From Campylorhamphus procurvoides (lineage: Eukaryota > Chordata > Aves > Passeriformes > Dendrocolaptidae), in NCBI GenBank assembly GCA_013396655.1, contig WBMV01007609.1:958459-1022458 (forward strand): a stretch of 64,000 bases of DNA. Reading direction: 5' to 3'. The notes under the pieces are model-generated. The model did no database searches and had not been told where the DNA came from. It saw nothing but the letters and a program-made list of their open reading frames with translations. Shown here in pieces: positions 43,001 to 58,000 of this stretch. The first letter of the stretch is position 1, and each line of letters starts with the position of its first letter. Made by a program: the position numbers and the translations under genes.

Positions 43001-46000
43001 CTGCCCAGGAAGGTGGTGGAGTCCAAGGAAGAACTGGATGTGGCACTCAGTGCTCTGGGCAGGTGACAAGGTGGGCATCAGGCACAGGTCTGTGATAACA
43101 AGGTTTATGGATAAAGCAGATTTTGGTAGATATAGCCATTATCTGTTGCTGTATCCATTTTATCCATATTGCTGGCATCAGTTGCAGCCCTGGACACAGA
43201 TTTCAGTATTGGTGTCAGATTGCATAACCTTGGATCAGGGTGTGCCCTACACTGAGCACAGAACCAGTGCAAGGGGCTTTGCAGGAGCTGGTGAACCAAC
43301 TTTCAGAAGTGACACACATTTTCTACTAAGGAGAAGTACTGGTTGTGAGGGGACTGGTGTGTTATCCCTGTCTGAGCACATCTGTGCTGTGTGGCATAGG
43401 CACAGGGAGCAAAATCTAATGGGGTTTTGCTGCTGTTCCTTGAAGGCAAAATAACACTTTGTGTCAGCTGATCAAGCTCAAATCCCCTTAGCAAGAGGGC
43501 ACACACTTCATTTGCTCCAAGCCAGCTGTGAAAAACATGGATATAGCATGAAACCAGAAGATATTTAGGTGCAGCTATGGGAATCCTTGTAGACAGAGCA
43601 GTGTAATAATGGAAGAGCCGGGGATTTGTTGGCATTCTAACGTGCTCCTGGTGCAGTCCCAAGAGCTGATTGTCAGCACTGCTCTCACCCTCACAGGACT
43701 GCCAAGGCTTACCTGAAACAATCAGAATGGAAAAAAAGTCTGTTTTTCCAGCTGTAATTCGTGGTCTGCTGTCCCTAGGAACAGACACTTCCCTTAGCAG
43801 GGTAGTCCCTATCCACTTGGAAAAAACGTCTCTGTGGAAGGAAAACATTTTCTACGTCAGACATCCAGATTTCCAACTCCTGCCATTGCAGGTTATCAAC
43901 AGGCTGAAGTAGCTTCCTAAGTTTGAGAAAATATTTTGTTTTCTAATTGTTTTTTTTGTTTCCTCCTTTAAACAGCACCACCAGACAACATTCACGAGAA
44001 TATAATCCGCTTGAGTGTCTCTAATTGTGTGGGTCTTAGCAAGCTTAGGCCTCTTCAGGGGAGGACAGCAAGGGAGTGTGCCTGGAAATGCTTTTATTAT
44101 GTAACAGGGCCCTGAGCTCTCTCATGCACTAGAAATGCTCAAAAACTGGTTGTGTTGGACTTGAATAGTCTTTTTTTGTGTGTGTGCGTGGCTGAAGATG
44201 AGTGGGAAGAAAACTGTTACAGATTCCTTGTCCCTCTCCTTTTCCTTAGATATCCCTATGGATTTTGTTTTCTTTCAAAATGAATTAAAGAAGAAACTTG
44301 GGGAGTTCCAAGGGAAAGTATGCACTGAGAAGTTAATATAATTTCTTCTATTAGTTGATTTATTTTTCTCTGAGAGTAAGATAATTAAAGCAAACATTAG
44401 TAGCTCTCTTAGATCCTGCAGTGGTTTTGGAGTGCTGCTGGTGTCAAAAGTCCATGTTGGAGTTGTTGGTCTTGGAAGTGCTGTGGGGATTTGGGATTCA
44501 CAAGAGCTGTTCCTTGTATTGATAAGACTAGCTCTTCTTCCAGTCCCAGTGAGTAGAGCTGTAGTCTGGGAGTCGTGGGGAGGGTTAGGCCTGGCTGGAA
44601 GCTGTGGCAGGTTTTATCCTAGGACAGTGTGTCCCTGGGTTCATTCCTTTTGGGATGGCAGGAGAAGGGAAGGATGGAGGAACGAACAGTAGGTGTAGGA
44701 AATTTGATCTGCACTTGAAGAATCAAGGGACTAGAGAGAGACTGGGCATAGGTGCCCTTAGATGGACTTCTCTGAGCTTAAAATGAGCCTTGGAATTTAT
44801 GAATATAATCTGGGGGATTCTGACATGTTTCTGATGAGAGCTGTGTGCAAAAGTCCCAGCTGGTGACTGCCCACGGTGTTCTGCCCCAGAGCTGCAGGGC
44901 CACAGTTCACAGCTTGTCCCCTGGAACACTTTCCAGAATCACCCCCTAGCCAGCAGTTGTGTTCCTGCAAGACGCTGTCATGTTAAAAGGAAAACTTGGG
45001 AGGAGATCATTTACCTTGGTTACAGGCTTTCCTGTGAGAAGTTGTGTAAGGAAGGAGGCAACTTAGCCAGGCTGCTGGATAGTTGTTAGCAACTGGAAAG
45101 GAAAATATAATAAAGAGCTGGGATGATGGGGCACTCCCCAAAATCCTGAATAATCATTCTCCTGGCAGTCTGTGAGATGACTTCCTAAGTTATTAATGTT
45201 CCAAGGAAAATTAAATATTTAATTGCACAAATATTAGTTTCCTGTTTTTAAAGGTACAGCCTAAAAGGTTTGAAGGAAAGGATATGGAAAAGCTTCAACT
45301 TTATTAAAAATACATAGAGACCACGTGCTTGCATCTGTTTTTCAAGATCCATAATCTTGTGTCTCTTTCCTTTTAAACTTTCAGGACATTTAAATATATG
45401 CTTCAGAAGTGGTCATGGAAAATACTAAGAATAGAAATTCTGCTTTTTTAAAAGCACTTCCAACCTTAATGTATAGTTGCAGTGAAAAATGGAATTAAAA
45501 AAACCTTCTAAGTGATGTGTCATAGCTGTGAAGTCTGTCACAGCATGAATCCTTCAGTGCTGTAAAGCATGCCTGGACACCTGAGTCACTGGTTTTTGCT
45601 TTTTGAAAGATGACAGCAAATGCCCTCCTGTAGTCAGTGCTCAGCAAGACAGTGAAATGTTTGAAGGGTAAAAAGTGAAATAGAGACACAATTTTATCAG
45701 GAAACTGCTCGCCCTACTCTGGAGAGTGAAGGGGAGGATTAGCTCCTGGTATTTCTGCTGCTGTCACGTGCTCTGGGGAGACACGGAGACGTGTCACTGA
45801 CCACAGCTCAGCAAAGGAGGGGAGGCATGGTTTGGAAAATCAGAAGTTTACTTTGTAGGGAGATGAGAACACAAATGGGAAGGAAAATCCTCACTGTAAG
45901 GGATTTGGAAGCAGTTGTAGCTGCAGGAGGTCTCAGGGCAGTAACAAATGTTTGGGCAGTGCTGGTAATGTGGGGCTGAGGACAGGCAGGGAGGATGAGC

Positions 46001-49000
46001 TGCTGCTGCTGCTGGAGAGGCTGTGCCTGCAGGGTGAGCAAAATGGAGGGGAGAAATGAAAGGGAAACTGAAGTGATCAAGAGGTGGATTTAGGTAAAAA
46101 CATATAACTTCATGAAGATTTAGGTATTATTCTTAATCATTTATTGATCATTCTGCAAATGGATGCTGTCAGGAGAAGGTTAGGGTGGATCTCAGGAAAG
46201 GGTTCTTCCCCCAGAGGATGGTGGGCACAGCCCCAAGGCTGCCAGAGCTCCAGGAGGGTTTGGACAACGCTCTGAGGAACAGGGGGGGATTGTTGGGGTG
46301 TCTGCAGGGCCAGGAGCTGGACTGGATAATCCTTGTGGGTCCCTTCCAGCTCAGAATATCCTGTGATTCTATGCTGTGATTCTGTGATCTTTAAAAGGAT
46401 TTAAAAGCCAGCAGGATTAGAAAGACATTTAAAGAAATACTTAAGAGTTGTGTGCAGTCTTTGTTCAGCCCTTTTTATACTGTCAAGAAAAATTATGCAC
46501 AAAAATTATTTAAACTGTGTAGTAAGAAAGTATTCCTATGGTAGTTAAGAGTCTTCAGAGTAATCTCCTGGGAAATCCTGGGCCCAGTTCCTTAGGAGTC
46601 TTTAAAAAGAAAACCTCTTAGTCTGCTCTACCTTGCAGTCATGGATGGGCTTGATGACACATTTTTAACTCTAATTAAATTCTCTGGAAAGCCTTTGATT
46701 GCCCTTCCAGCAAATCCACGCTGCCATGGCTTTATGGTGCAGCTGGAGTAGGGGGAGATGGATGGAGGGTCCTGGGGAGGTGGGGATACCTGGCTGGGGA
46801 ACAGGATCCAGGAAAGTACAGGTGTAGGAACTGGGATCATACAGCCAGCTTTGGACTGTGACATAGTTGGGGAGCTCTGGGCTTGGCTTTGCTGGAGGGG
46901 CTGCTGTTCCAGGGATCTGCCTGGGCTGTACCTGCTCTGCAGACCCCCGTGTGCCATCCCCGGGTTTGTCCCTTTGTCAGTCACAGCTCGGGTGTGTTGC
47001 AGCAGTGTGGGAAATGGCCCTGTGGAGTTGTGGTGTTTGTGCCAATTTGGTTTGCTGTACCTGGGGCCTGGGGAGGCTTTGACACTGCTGCTTTTGTTTT
47101 CCCAGTAATTGATCCTTATCCTGTCTCCTAATGCCAGTAAGGCATGATGGTTCCAAACCCAGCAGCCAGCACTTAGGTAGATTCTGGCTTTTAATGGATG
47201 CCATTTCCAGCTGGGCTGCTGCAGCCTCCCCTTCCTGCTAGATAATACCTAGCTTCTCAAGCTTTGTGTGTAAGATTTGAGGTATTTTATCCAGAATTTT
47301 TCAGTGAATGAAGAAAATTTCTGAGAAATCAGCGCTGGATTGCACTTATCCTGCTTGGATGAGACCAAAAACTTCTAGAGAGGAAAGGAGCCCCAAAAGA
47401 CCCAGTGTTGATTTTCATGACTATTCAGTAAAATTTGCCCAAAAAGAACAAGAAGAAAACCACCTTTGTTTATAAATGAAAACCATTGACTGGCTGCTGG
47501 TACAGAAAACCAGAGATGCAGTTTTTAACCAACATGGCTGTAAAGAAAGACAGCTCCATACAGTCTAATTGAGTTTTAATCCCTTCAGAGGATCCAAAAT
47601 CTTTGCATTGGCAAATACCGCCTTGCCACAATGGAAATATCCAGAGCCAGGGCAGCCTCATAAACACAGAACAGGGACCACAAGCCAGAGCTTGCCATGA
47701 AACCAAAGACATGTTAAATCAAGAGAAAGAAAAACTTCTTTTTTTTCTTTTTCTTTTGAAAGCAGTTAAAAGATAATGAAAGCAAGGAAACATTTGCTTC
47801 ACTCCTTCAGAATTTCAGCTCTGAAAGTTTCCTGTGGCTGCCTCTGGGAGCCCAGGGCAGGGAGAGGAAGCCCTGCTAGTACAGAAATGGGAGTGGGGAT
47901 AGGTCCTGCCCCAAACCAAGAGCATATGTGCAATTAACAGTGCACTGTTAAGCCCAGGACAAGGCTTTAACATCAATTAAGGGCTTTTGGCCTTTCCTGA
48001 GAGCACTTGGGTAGTGAATTCAGCTCTGTGCTCCTGGAACCTGAGCTGCAGCCCAAGCACGTCATCCCTGCCTGGGGTATGTTTCACATCAGCTGGAGCT
48101 GGAGAGTTGGACTCTTTCCCTGGCTGTGCGTTCTTTGCACTTTACCCAGTAATTACTCCGGTTCCTCGCACTGCCCCTGGGGTTGTGTACTCCTTCCACA
48201 CCTGGGATTGGGCTGGTGGAGAGCTCCTTGGCTCACTCTGTGCCTGATATCAGGAGGAGAAATGGCAATCTGTGATTTCAGAGGAGCTGACCCATTACCT
48301 GGAGTCCAAACCATGAGAAGCCATTTTGACGTTCTGGTTTTGTCCTTTGTTGTTTCTCCTTCTTAGAAGGAAACTCTGTGTTGTTCTCCAGCAGTGCTGG
48401 TTGATTACTGTGATTCAGAAGTCAAAAAGCAGGGGAAAATTAAAAAAGTTAAAAATGAGAGTTTTGTCCATACTTGAACTGGTAATTCAAGAGCCTTCAA
48501 GTTCTTAGTTACCTACAAATTTAGGTATTTCTTCAGGAAAAGGCCTCTAAGTATCTAGGAAGCTTGGAAGGATGAGGACCCTCAGCAGCTTTTTTTGCCA
48601 GGCTGAGTTTTCATGGGCTTCCATCAGTTTTCTGGTCTTCTTGTGTAACAAGCAGAGAAAAGGGTTAATTTTTTAATGAAAAATTGGAGTATATTTGCAT
48701 ATAATTGTCTAATCAGGAATTGAATGGCCCTTTGGAATTGAACACTGAGGTGTATCTGAGAAGGATGTCTTGGCTGAAACAATAAGAAGCAAGATTTCCT
48801 GGCAGTTAATTATTAACAAGGACCACTTAAGCAGGCAGGAGGGAGACTGTCATTTAACCACAAAAAGGGCCAGAATGAAAGCAGCTTAGAGGTTTAGACC
48901 TAGGAGTAAGAGCAAATCCACAAATGTTTTAGGGTAGGTTTGGGGTGGATCTCAGGAAAAGGTTCTTCCCCCAGAGGGTGGTGGGCACGGCCCCAAGGTT

Positions 49001-52000
49001 TACAGAGCTCCAGGAGGGTTTGGACAACACTGAGGAACAGGGTGGGATTGTTGGGGTGTCTGTGCAGGGGCAGGAGCTGGACTGGATGATCCTTGTGGGT
49101 CCATTCCAGCTCAGCATAATCTGTATTCCAAATGTTGTCTTGAGGTACACTCTTGCTGACTGGAGCATTGGGGCTTTCTCTGTTTTCTTGTTCTTATAAA
49201 ACGTTTGTAAAACCAGCCAGAAGTCCTGCTGGCTGTAATTATTGCCTGTTTTACCTTTTTGTGCAAGGATAATTCCTTGTTTTGGGGTTGGTGTAGTATC
49301 ATAAAGGAAAGGAGTTAAATTTTGGTCAGCCTGGACTGGATGGTGAAGTTTGGCAAAGAGCTCCTCCTTTACAGCTTCTGCTGGTGCTAATCTGGAAGTG
49401 TTCAGGCTTCAAAACATCTTTTGTGTATTCTAAGCTGAATATTTTGGTCTTGTGCTGCTACTTCTTTTGTTTTTCAGGTCTAAAATACACTGGTGAATAT
49501 TGTGAATGTTTTTTATCATTTGGTGAGAAGGACAAAATGAAAGAAAGTTTGGGCAACTGTAGTAGCAAATGCCAAGGAGTTCTCCTCTTGTGGTTGCAGC
49601 CCCTTCCTCAGGATAATGCCAGTATTGCTGTTCTACTGATCTAGTTGGTGATTTCCATTTATAACCAGCCCGAGACTACAGAGGGAATTTCTTCTATACC
49701 TTTGAGATGTTCTTCTGGAGCTTGCTTGCAAATCTTTGTGGTTTGGGTCAGTGCTGTGACCCATAATGGCTTCAGGGACTTGGCTGAGGAAATGCTCATT
49801 TCCAGCTGAATGCATTTCCATCTTCAGTGTTCTACACCTTAGACTAGTTTAATTTGGGGTAGTGGCAAGGGCACCCATGTCCTCCTTTGCTGACCTGTCA
49901 TTTGGAGTTCTACTAATGGAATTGTTTAGAGACGAATGTGTTCCCATTTTAACATACGTGATCAATATAAAATACAGGATGAGATTAAGTTCTCTGCATG
50001 ACAAAATCTGCCTTAAGCCCTGATTCAGGTACCTTGCCCATGTGCAGCTCAAAGTCCTGGATAATTGCTGCATAAAAAAGGTGCTGCATTTGTGGTGGTA
50101 CTCTCTCTACAGTAAGGGAATTTTTATATGGTATTCTGTTGTTGATATGGGGAGGTGATAAGGTTATTTTCCTGCTTATGAAGCATTGGACAATGGGAGT
50201 TGTGTTCTTCTTTCCTTGCAGATCACAGAGGCCTTGTTAAAGGAAAGAGATAAGCAAGCAAAATGGAATGGGATTCCTTTACTGTTGCAGAAGCTGTATG
50301 AGCACAGCCATCCAAACAGCGACTTCTCCCAGTGCCAAAGCATCCTGAAGGTACTGCCTGCACTGTTCTTCCTAAAGCCAGGCATGAGTTTGATTTAAAG
50401 TCTACTGTGATAGTATTCTAACTGATTTCTGAAGCTGTTTGCATGATAATATCTATGAAAATTGGCTGGTAGATAAGAGCTGGCAATGCATGTAATGATT
50501 AGGCAGTAGATCACAGCGTCAAAGAGAATTGTGTTTATACTGATGAACAGTTTTCTTCTTGAACCATCTCTTTAATTTTTTTTACTACATGCAGGAAATT
50601 TCTCCACTTCTCTCGATGGAAGCCATGGCATATGTTACAGAAGACAGAAAAGCTGCTCAAGAGTCCACTTTCCCAAATACTTACACATTTGACTTATTTG
50701 GAGGAGTCGATGTGAGTGTGTTTTTTCAACAATATCAAAACATTTCTGCATGATAGTTGTGCCCCTGAGAAATCTCCTCAGTGAGGTCTTTGAGCCCTTT
50801 GAAGTTCACTCCTAAATGCAAGCTACAGAATGTCTTCACCAATTCAATGTTAAGCATTAGAATTTTGCCTGGTTTTGCTAATCAAAATACCAAAAGGGGG
50901 TATTTTTCAGGGTATCACATCAGAAGTGAGGTGCTTTTTTTGTGTGATAAACAGCCAGAAAACCTGACTATTTCTTCAGTCAGTCTGTTTTTGGCTTAAA
51001 AAATGTGAGACCTTTAGTTCTCAATGAAAACAGTTTCAGATGATTCCTAGTTGTGAGATGAAATGCTCCAGCTGGCACCAGAGCAGTGAGAATATCACTC
51101 AACCACTGAGGGATATGTGGCAGCTTTTTAAGCACACCTGGGCACTCTCTTAGCCAGGTTATCTGTGGAAAATTTTTTAACAGAACAGCAAGATTTTGTT
51201 GATATTCTGGCAATTTATCCTTTTATTTGTTTTAATTCTACATTACACAAATACCCATTTGCTCAGTTTTATGGTGTCCAATTCTGGGATCTTGATTTCT
51301 ATTAGAAATGCACAATTTGTATTTTCTGTTAAACTAATTGACTCTGTCTTCCTTACTTTTTTTTAAATTATTTTTCTAATTAAACAGTTTTTGCTCTTTC
51401 TTTCTTGTTACACTTAGCAAGCCTTTACTTAAGTAAAACTGGTATTTATGTTGCTGTTTTGAAATGAGCACTGGTTTAGCTGCTGTCAGTTGAGAACAAA
51501 AGTCTTCAACTACCCAAGCAATTTAGAGCATTTTGTGAAAATGTTCTAAATTTCCCTTGGTTTTAAAGGAAAATAGTGATACTTCTTGTAGAAATGATTT
51601 TAACATGATGCACAGAATCGGGGGGTGTGGGGTGGGTTTTTTTTTCCTGGGCTGGAGATGGTAAATATCAGATATGCTGTAATGATCTGGTACTATGGCC
51701 AAAGATTTGGCTGATACAGGTGGGTTTAATGTGGTTAAAGGCAGTAGTAGAAGCCAGTGCTGTGTTTTTGATCAAAAATTCTGCTCTAGGGCTGGAAGGG
51801 GAAGCAGTCTGACCTGCTGGTGCTGTGTGTGCCTTGTGCTGATTGTTGGCAGTATTTTGGACTGTGAAGCATGAGTAACTCTGAATGGCCCTAAATTTGC
51901 AGTGTGTTTTCTATGCTATAATGTGTGATAGTATATTCCTTAAAATATTTTTGGGTTCTGACAGCCTTTACAACAAGGAAGAACAGAAACACATTGGTGT

Positions 52001-55000
52001 TTCCTCTCTTTATACCTGAGAGTACAAACACATGAAGTGATGGAACCTCATGGATTTTCCACTTCAATGCAACCCCATTCCAAGAAATAAGATCTCATAA
52101 CTCCCTTTCTGTGCCTTTTGCCTCTGGTGAGAGGCAGGAAACACAAGCCTTAAAGCTTAAGAAACACAAACCCCAGGCCTTGAGATGTGAATTCTCCTCC
52201 TAAACCAGAAGCCATTAGTATGAGCACTGCATTACTGCTGCAGTCATTTTGCTCTGTACTATTGATGCTACAGCTGTTTCAAATCTTGCTGGAAAATGAA
52301 TATTCCTCTTTAAAGTTGCCTATTTATTTATTTGTCAGTGCTTAAAATGTGGCCTCCAGGGCTGTCAGGTGGTTTCCTTTGTATCTGGGTGAGTAGTTCA
52401 TTAAAAGAAGGGTAAAATCAAGGTGGGACTAAGAGAGCAAGTAGTAAATTGTAAGTATATTGTGAGTTGGCATGACTGACTGGGTGGTGCCTACATTGCT
52501 GTGACTGATTTTAAATGGAATTTTAAAACTAGAGGCATTTTGCAGTACTCCTTGCAGAAGTCATCAGTTGCTTCTAGTGGTTAAATCTCATTTTTAAATA
52601 AATGCTTATTTTTACAGTGTTTTAAGATAAGCCAGTGGTATAGACTAGAGCAAATAAAAATCAGTTTACATTTAACAGAACTCAATCCTAGTCTTGGAAA
52701 ACTGGTTGTTACATTTCTTAAATGAAAATGAGCCAACACTTCACACATCTGTAAATATATAATAAGTATAGGTCAAGGTGATGTACACAAACAGCAGCTT
52801 TTTGTTACGAGATTAAAGTCTGGAGCAACTAAATTCTCTTATGTCTGGACCTGGAATGTATTTGAAGGTCAGAAAGATTTAGGGAAAGCCCTTGCAAAAT
52901 TTGCATGTCTTTTCAGTTTATTGCTAAAGATTCCTTATTTTGGGAGATGTGTGATAGCCACTCTTCATTTTTTTTCTGGAGGCATGTGAAATCACATTCT
53001 TTGCAGGCTCAAATTCTCTAAAACTTACCAGTGGGAGATTGTTTTGTACAACTTATTGTTTCTTCAGGGTAAATGCAGCTATTTTTTGTCAGTTTGATTT
53101 TGACACCAGTGGGGTTTTGATTGTAGAGCCTCCATTATTCACCTCTGTGACTCAGCAGAGGCAGGTCTGTTTGGATTTGTCACTGACAAATTAACTGTTT
53201 TTTTGTATCTAACGATCATTTCTTTAATTATTTATCTTATTGTTACAGCTCTTAGTAGAAATTCTCATGAGGCCAACTCTTATTACACAGAAAAAGAAGC
53301 AGAAAAGTAAGTAAATGGGTGTTTTATCTGGTTTTTCCCTCCAATTTTGCCTTGTGTTCTTATTCAGACAGACATTGCTCTATTTTTCTGTTATTCTCTT
53401 TCCATACCAGCAATTTCCTGTTGATTCATTTAGGAATGAATCACTGGTTTCTTTGTTTTCCGTGGTACTGATCCGTGCTGGGATTTGGGATAGTGACCTG
53501 TTGGGATAGTCACACAGCTCCAGAGGGTTCATGCTCTCAGCACAACACACCTCTCCCAAAACAGTAAATCTGCAGTCAGTGAGAACTCTTATTGTTACTG
53601 TGGCTACAGCTACAGCAAGCAATTATTAATAATAAGCCACAAAACATTGTTTATGTAATAGGAGCTACAGAGATGATGAGATAACAAAAAATGTGCTGTT
53701 CTCCTGACTCAATTCCAGATTGCTTTAAGGAGAACTTGCCAAGGGGGTGCAGTGGCTTCAGCACAACTTTCCTGCTGGAGCAGCTTTGCTTTGCTGTTTT
53801 TTCATTGCCCCTGTTTGTGACTCTGCTGGTTCCCTGAGCCCTTCTGAGGAAAGGGAATGTCCTGGTGCATTCTGTGCCCATCAGCCAGGGAACTTCAAAG
53901 GTGAAGTGACTTGAACTTGAACTAGAGGCAGCTGTTGTAGATCTGTACTGAAAACATATTTTAAATATTCAAATGCTGCAGTGAATCAGATGGAAAGCTT
54001 TTATTATGAAGTCCAGGTGCTGTGTGGAGAAAACTGCATGAACTGTCTGTATTTTTTCCCCCCCATACTAAATAATTTAACATATGAACAGGTCAGGTAT
54101 GGAGTTACAGAATCACAGAGTGGTTTGGTTTGGAGTGACCTTAAAGTCCATCTCATTCCAGCCCCTGCCACGGGCAGGGACACCTTCCACTAGCCCAAGT
54201 TGCTCCAAGCTCCATCCAGCCTGGCCCTGGGCACTTCCAGGGATGGGGCAGCCACAGTTTCTCTGGGTAACCTGTGCCAGGGCCTGCCCACCCTCCCAGG
54301 GAAGGATTTCTTCTCAATATCCCATCTAACCCTGGCCTCCGGCAGTGCTTCTGGTTTCTGTCCTCCAAGGCATTTGCACGTGTGATCTGAGGCAGCAGCC
54401 TGAAATCCCCCCCATTTCAGGGCTCCCATGTCCCTGCCTGGCACTGGTGTCCCTTGCCAGGCTGTGGCTGCTCACTGACTGTTCTCTCCTTTGCAGTAAG
54501 CGATGACCTCATCAAGGACTGTCTCAGCATACTGTACAACACGTGTCTGTGTGTAAGTACAACTGCTGCAAAAGTGTTCTGCTGGCCTCTTTTTCCAGGT
54601 GCCACTTGATAACAACATACAGACTCTTTTGAGTGTAATTTAAACTTAGTCTGAAGCTTTACATGAAAATTCCTTCAGTTGAACACTGGATCACCCTATA
54701 TTTTGGTGTGTTACCCAGCTTCTGTTTTTTTAACCACATTGTCAAGTTTAAATCCTCTGGTTTGGATCTTTCTGTGTTTCCATAGGAGAGCCACGCCAGC
54801 CTTTCTTGTATTCCAACTTAAAATTTGAAACTGGAAATAGGTGCCTGTTAATCCCAGCTACAGTTAGTCTTGTGCAGTAATGGTGCTGGCAAGGTTTTTT
54901 TAATTTTGATCCTGCAACTCCTTCATGTGCTGGCTCTTAGTTCAGTTCAGCTGTCAGTGGCAGAGCAGTGCTGAGAAAGGTGCTTGGTTAGAGGCCTGTG

Positions 55001-58000
55001 GAAATACCTTGTCATTAAAATTCTGAAGCTAAAAGCACAGGTCTCCAGTTATGCATGCAGTGAACATCCTCAGGATTGTTTACTTCATCACACACTTCAT
55101 TATGCCATAATCTAGGGAATGTTGTTTACCAAAAATTAAAAGAAAAGAGGCAGTTAGTGGCTTTGAGCTCTTCTGACAATCATGTCTCATTGCTAAGGAT
55201 CTGTACACATGGCAGGGGTAACAGAGGGGATGCTTTTTTCTTGGTTTATATGATTTATTTTTTGAATGCCACCTCTGCAAACTGTGAGTAGCATGGTATG
55301 CTAAGAATCAAGTTTGCAATTTATGGAGTAGCTGCTGTTTTAATTCACTTTGGTATTAGTGCTGTCTCTTGAATGAGAAGTGTCAAGGATAACAGAAATG
55401 AGGTGTAGATATTGAGGAACTATCTAAGCTAGTCTAGTTCTGTGAGCACTGGTAACATGTCAGTCACATACAGCAGGCAGCTTTGCAGGCAGTGAGGATG
55501 TAGTTTTTAAGTTCCAGGGAAGCCTGACTGTGCTCTCAGCAGAGCTCAGGGCATGAAAGCTGTCTGTAATGATTCGAGCATGAAGGCCAACCTTAAACTC
55601 GGTGCTGAACACAAGTTCGTGCCTCAGTGTGACTTTTGGGTTCATCACCAAGCTCATTTAGACCAGTGCTGCATTTGGGTTGCTCAGACTGAGAGTGGTG
55701 CTGAGGCTTTGGGAGTGGCTGCATTTGCATACCGTGCTATGGAGCTGGTGACAATTTGGATGGGAAAGTAGAGAGTGTTTCCAGGCAGGCAGTGTTTAGT
55801 TTTGATTCAGGCAAGTAAACAACTCCGAGGTGAAGCCTCTCATCACCTTTTGCAGGCGTCATGTTAACTTCAAACAAGGGCTGGGGTTGGTTTTGGTCAC
55901 CATAAACACAACAGTTCCTGGCTGCAGGAGTAGCTGAGTCAGTGCCACACCCCCTGTGGGGCTGTCCTGCATGTGCTGTGACATGTGGCTTCTCAGGGGG
56001 GGCTCTCACCGGGTCTCTGCTGCTTTCCAGACCGAAGGAGTCACGAGGCGACTGGCGGAACGAAATGACTTTGTGTTGTTCCTGTTTACACTGATGACAA
56101 ACAAAAAGACATTCCTACAAACTGCAACACTCATTGAGGATATCCTGGGAGTTAAAAAGGTTAGTTTCTGGTGTCTTTAATTTATTTATATCGCTTTGCA
56201 GGCCAGTAAAGGAAAGAGCTGCTTCTTTGAAGAGTTGTTGAGGATAGTCCTCTAAGCTTCTTTAGCTTATTTGAAACCTGACTGTTCACAGTGATCATTA
56301 ACTTCAATTACATCTCACACAGAAGCCAAACTGTTCATGTGGTGTCATCCTTTCAATGCTTTTCCATAGCTCAGAGGATGATGGGAGGTGAATACCCATC
56401 ATCTGAGCACCTCACTGTCATTAAAGTACAGCCAGTGTTTCAAATAAAGAAAAGAACCTCTTACAAATAAATTTTTCATCCTTGCCTTCTGATTACACTT
56501 CACACATTTTACTTGTCTTCATGACATCTGGAAGGCTTCCTGTCCTCCTCTCTACCTTGGGTTTGTCACCTCTCAGACAAGTTGTAGGCTGGAGGAACAG
56601 GGCACTTCAGTCGTCTGTACAAACTTTTGGGGTTTTTTTAATTATTTGCCATCATCATTACAGCTTAGTGCCCTCATGTGATGCAGGTAAAATATCGGAG
56701 GTGTAATCCAGGGAAAACTCTGAATGGAAAGTGTCTATGTACATTTTTTGGAAAGGGTCAGGAGTATATAACTTGATACTTTTTTATTTAGAGTAAGATT
56801 GAGGTTCATGTGCTTCCTGAATTAGGAAAGTTTATCTGAACAAAAGTGTTTTGGTTTTTTTCTGAAAACTGTTTTTAGCATCTTTTGATTAAAAAAACTG
56901 AAAAATAATCTAGAAGTTGATCCCTATTTGTGATTTTTCAAGGAAAATACAGAAGTGGGAAACAAAATTGAAACTTTGAATACCCAAATGTAATTTATGT
57001 ATTAAATTAGTTTGTGGGGTTTTCAGTTAAAAAAGGCCCCCAAATTTTACACGAATATCTAGTGTTTAAAATATGGTTATCTGTACTTTTGGGATTGATA
57101 AACCTGCCATCAGTTGTAAATCCCCAGCTGCTTTCAGACTCTTCATTTGCTTCTCCTTTCCTAACACTGGACTGACCCCCTGGGCTCCCCAGAGAGGATC
57201 TGCCTGTGTCTGTGTTCACTTACTGAACATCACACGTGACTTACTCGGTGTTGCCTCCCCCAGGAGATGATCCAGCTGGATGATATTCCCAACCTGGCCA
57301 GCCTCGTGTCCAGCTTTGACCAGCAGCAGCTTGCAAACTTCTGCCGCATCCTGGCTGTCACCATCTCCGAGCTCGACACGGGCAGCGATGACAAGCACAC
57401 GCTTCTTGCCAAAAATGCCCAGCAGAAAAAGAACCTGGGGCCTTCTCGAGCTGAGATTAATCAAGGTAATTGTTACACTGTGAACAAATCAGAGGCATCT
57501 CAACAGTGGGTATATTTTCTCCTTTTCAATGTCACTCGTGTTTCTGGAGGATACTGAGAGTCTTGTGGCCTTACAAAGCATTTTTTTCTTCATTTTCTTT
57601 ATCCCTCAGGCAGTTTCCTGGAAACAATCTTTCCTGTTAATGAAATTTACTTTGTAGCTTTTGGGTTGATATGGTGTTGCTAATTAGGTAGGTTAATTTC
57701 TGTCATTTCAGCACTCTCTGATGAACTGAGTGGCTTAAAATAATTGGATTTGCTTTTTGCGCCTCAGTCATGTCCATGGCAACTCTCAGTAATTGTGTGT
57801 CCTCCTTAAAATACCAATTTCTGAACTAAAACTGCATGCAGTGTGGTTGCTGGTGGAACAGTTCCCCTCTGATTTTATCTGATGTTGTCCTGAGCAGGAT
57901 GACTGTCTTTATCAACGTGAAAATTGTGTTTAATATTAAGTTGCCCCACTGTTAGCAAACCAGCCTTGGAAACCTGTGGGTCTGATCTCAGCTTTAACTT

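Larger units (their letters stand above)
40231..50221 (+). other. TRPC4AP intron 1 (10 kb)
   Basis: Begins inside the CpG-rich zone, then becomes ordinary AT-balanced intron. It holds four sense-oriented CR1 fragments (41627, 42733, 46166, 48929). A 181-residue - strand open frame at 43303-43848 resembles no known protein and is not called. No RNA gene was recognised. Confidence 0.75.

Noticed and set aside
43303..43848. 181-residue - strand open frame in TRPC4AP intron 1
   Set aside because: No recognised domain, no promoter or splice context, and no repeat homology that would explain it as a retrogene. Chance is the simplest reading, although RNA data could overturn this.
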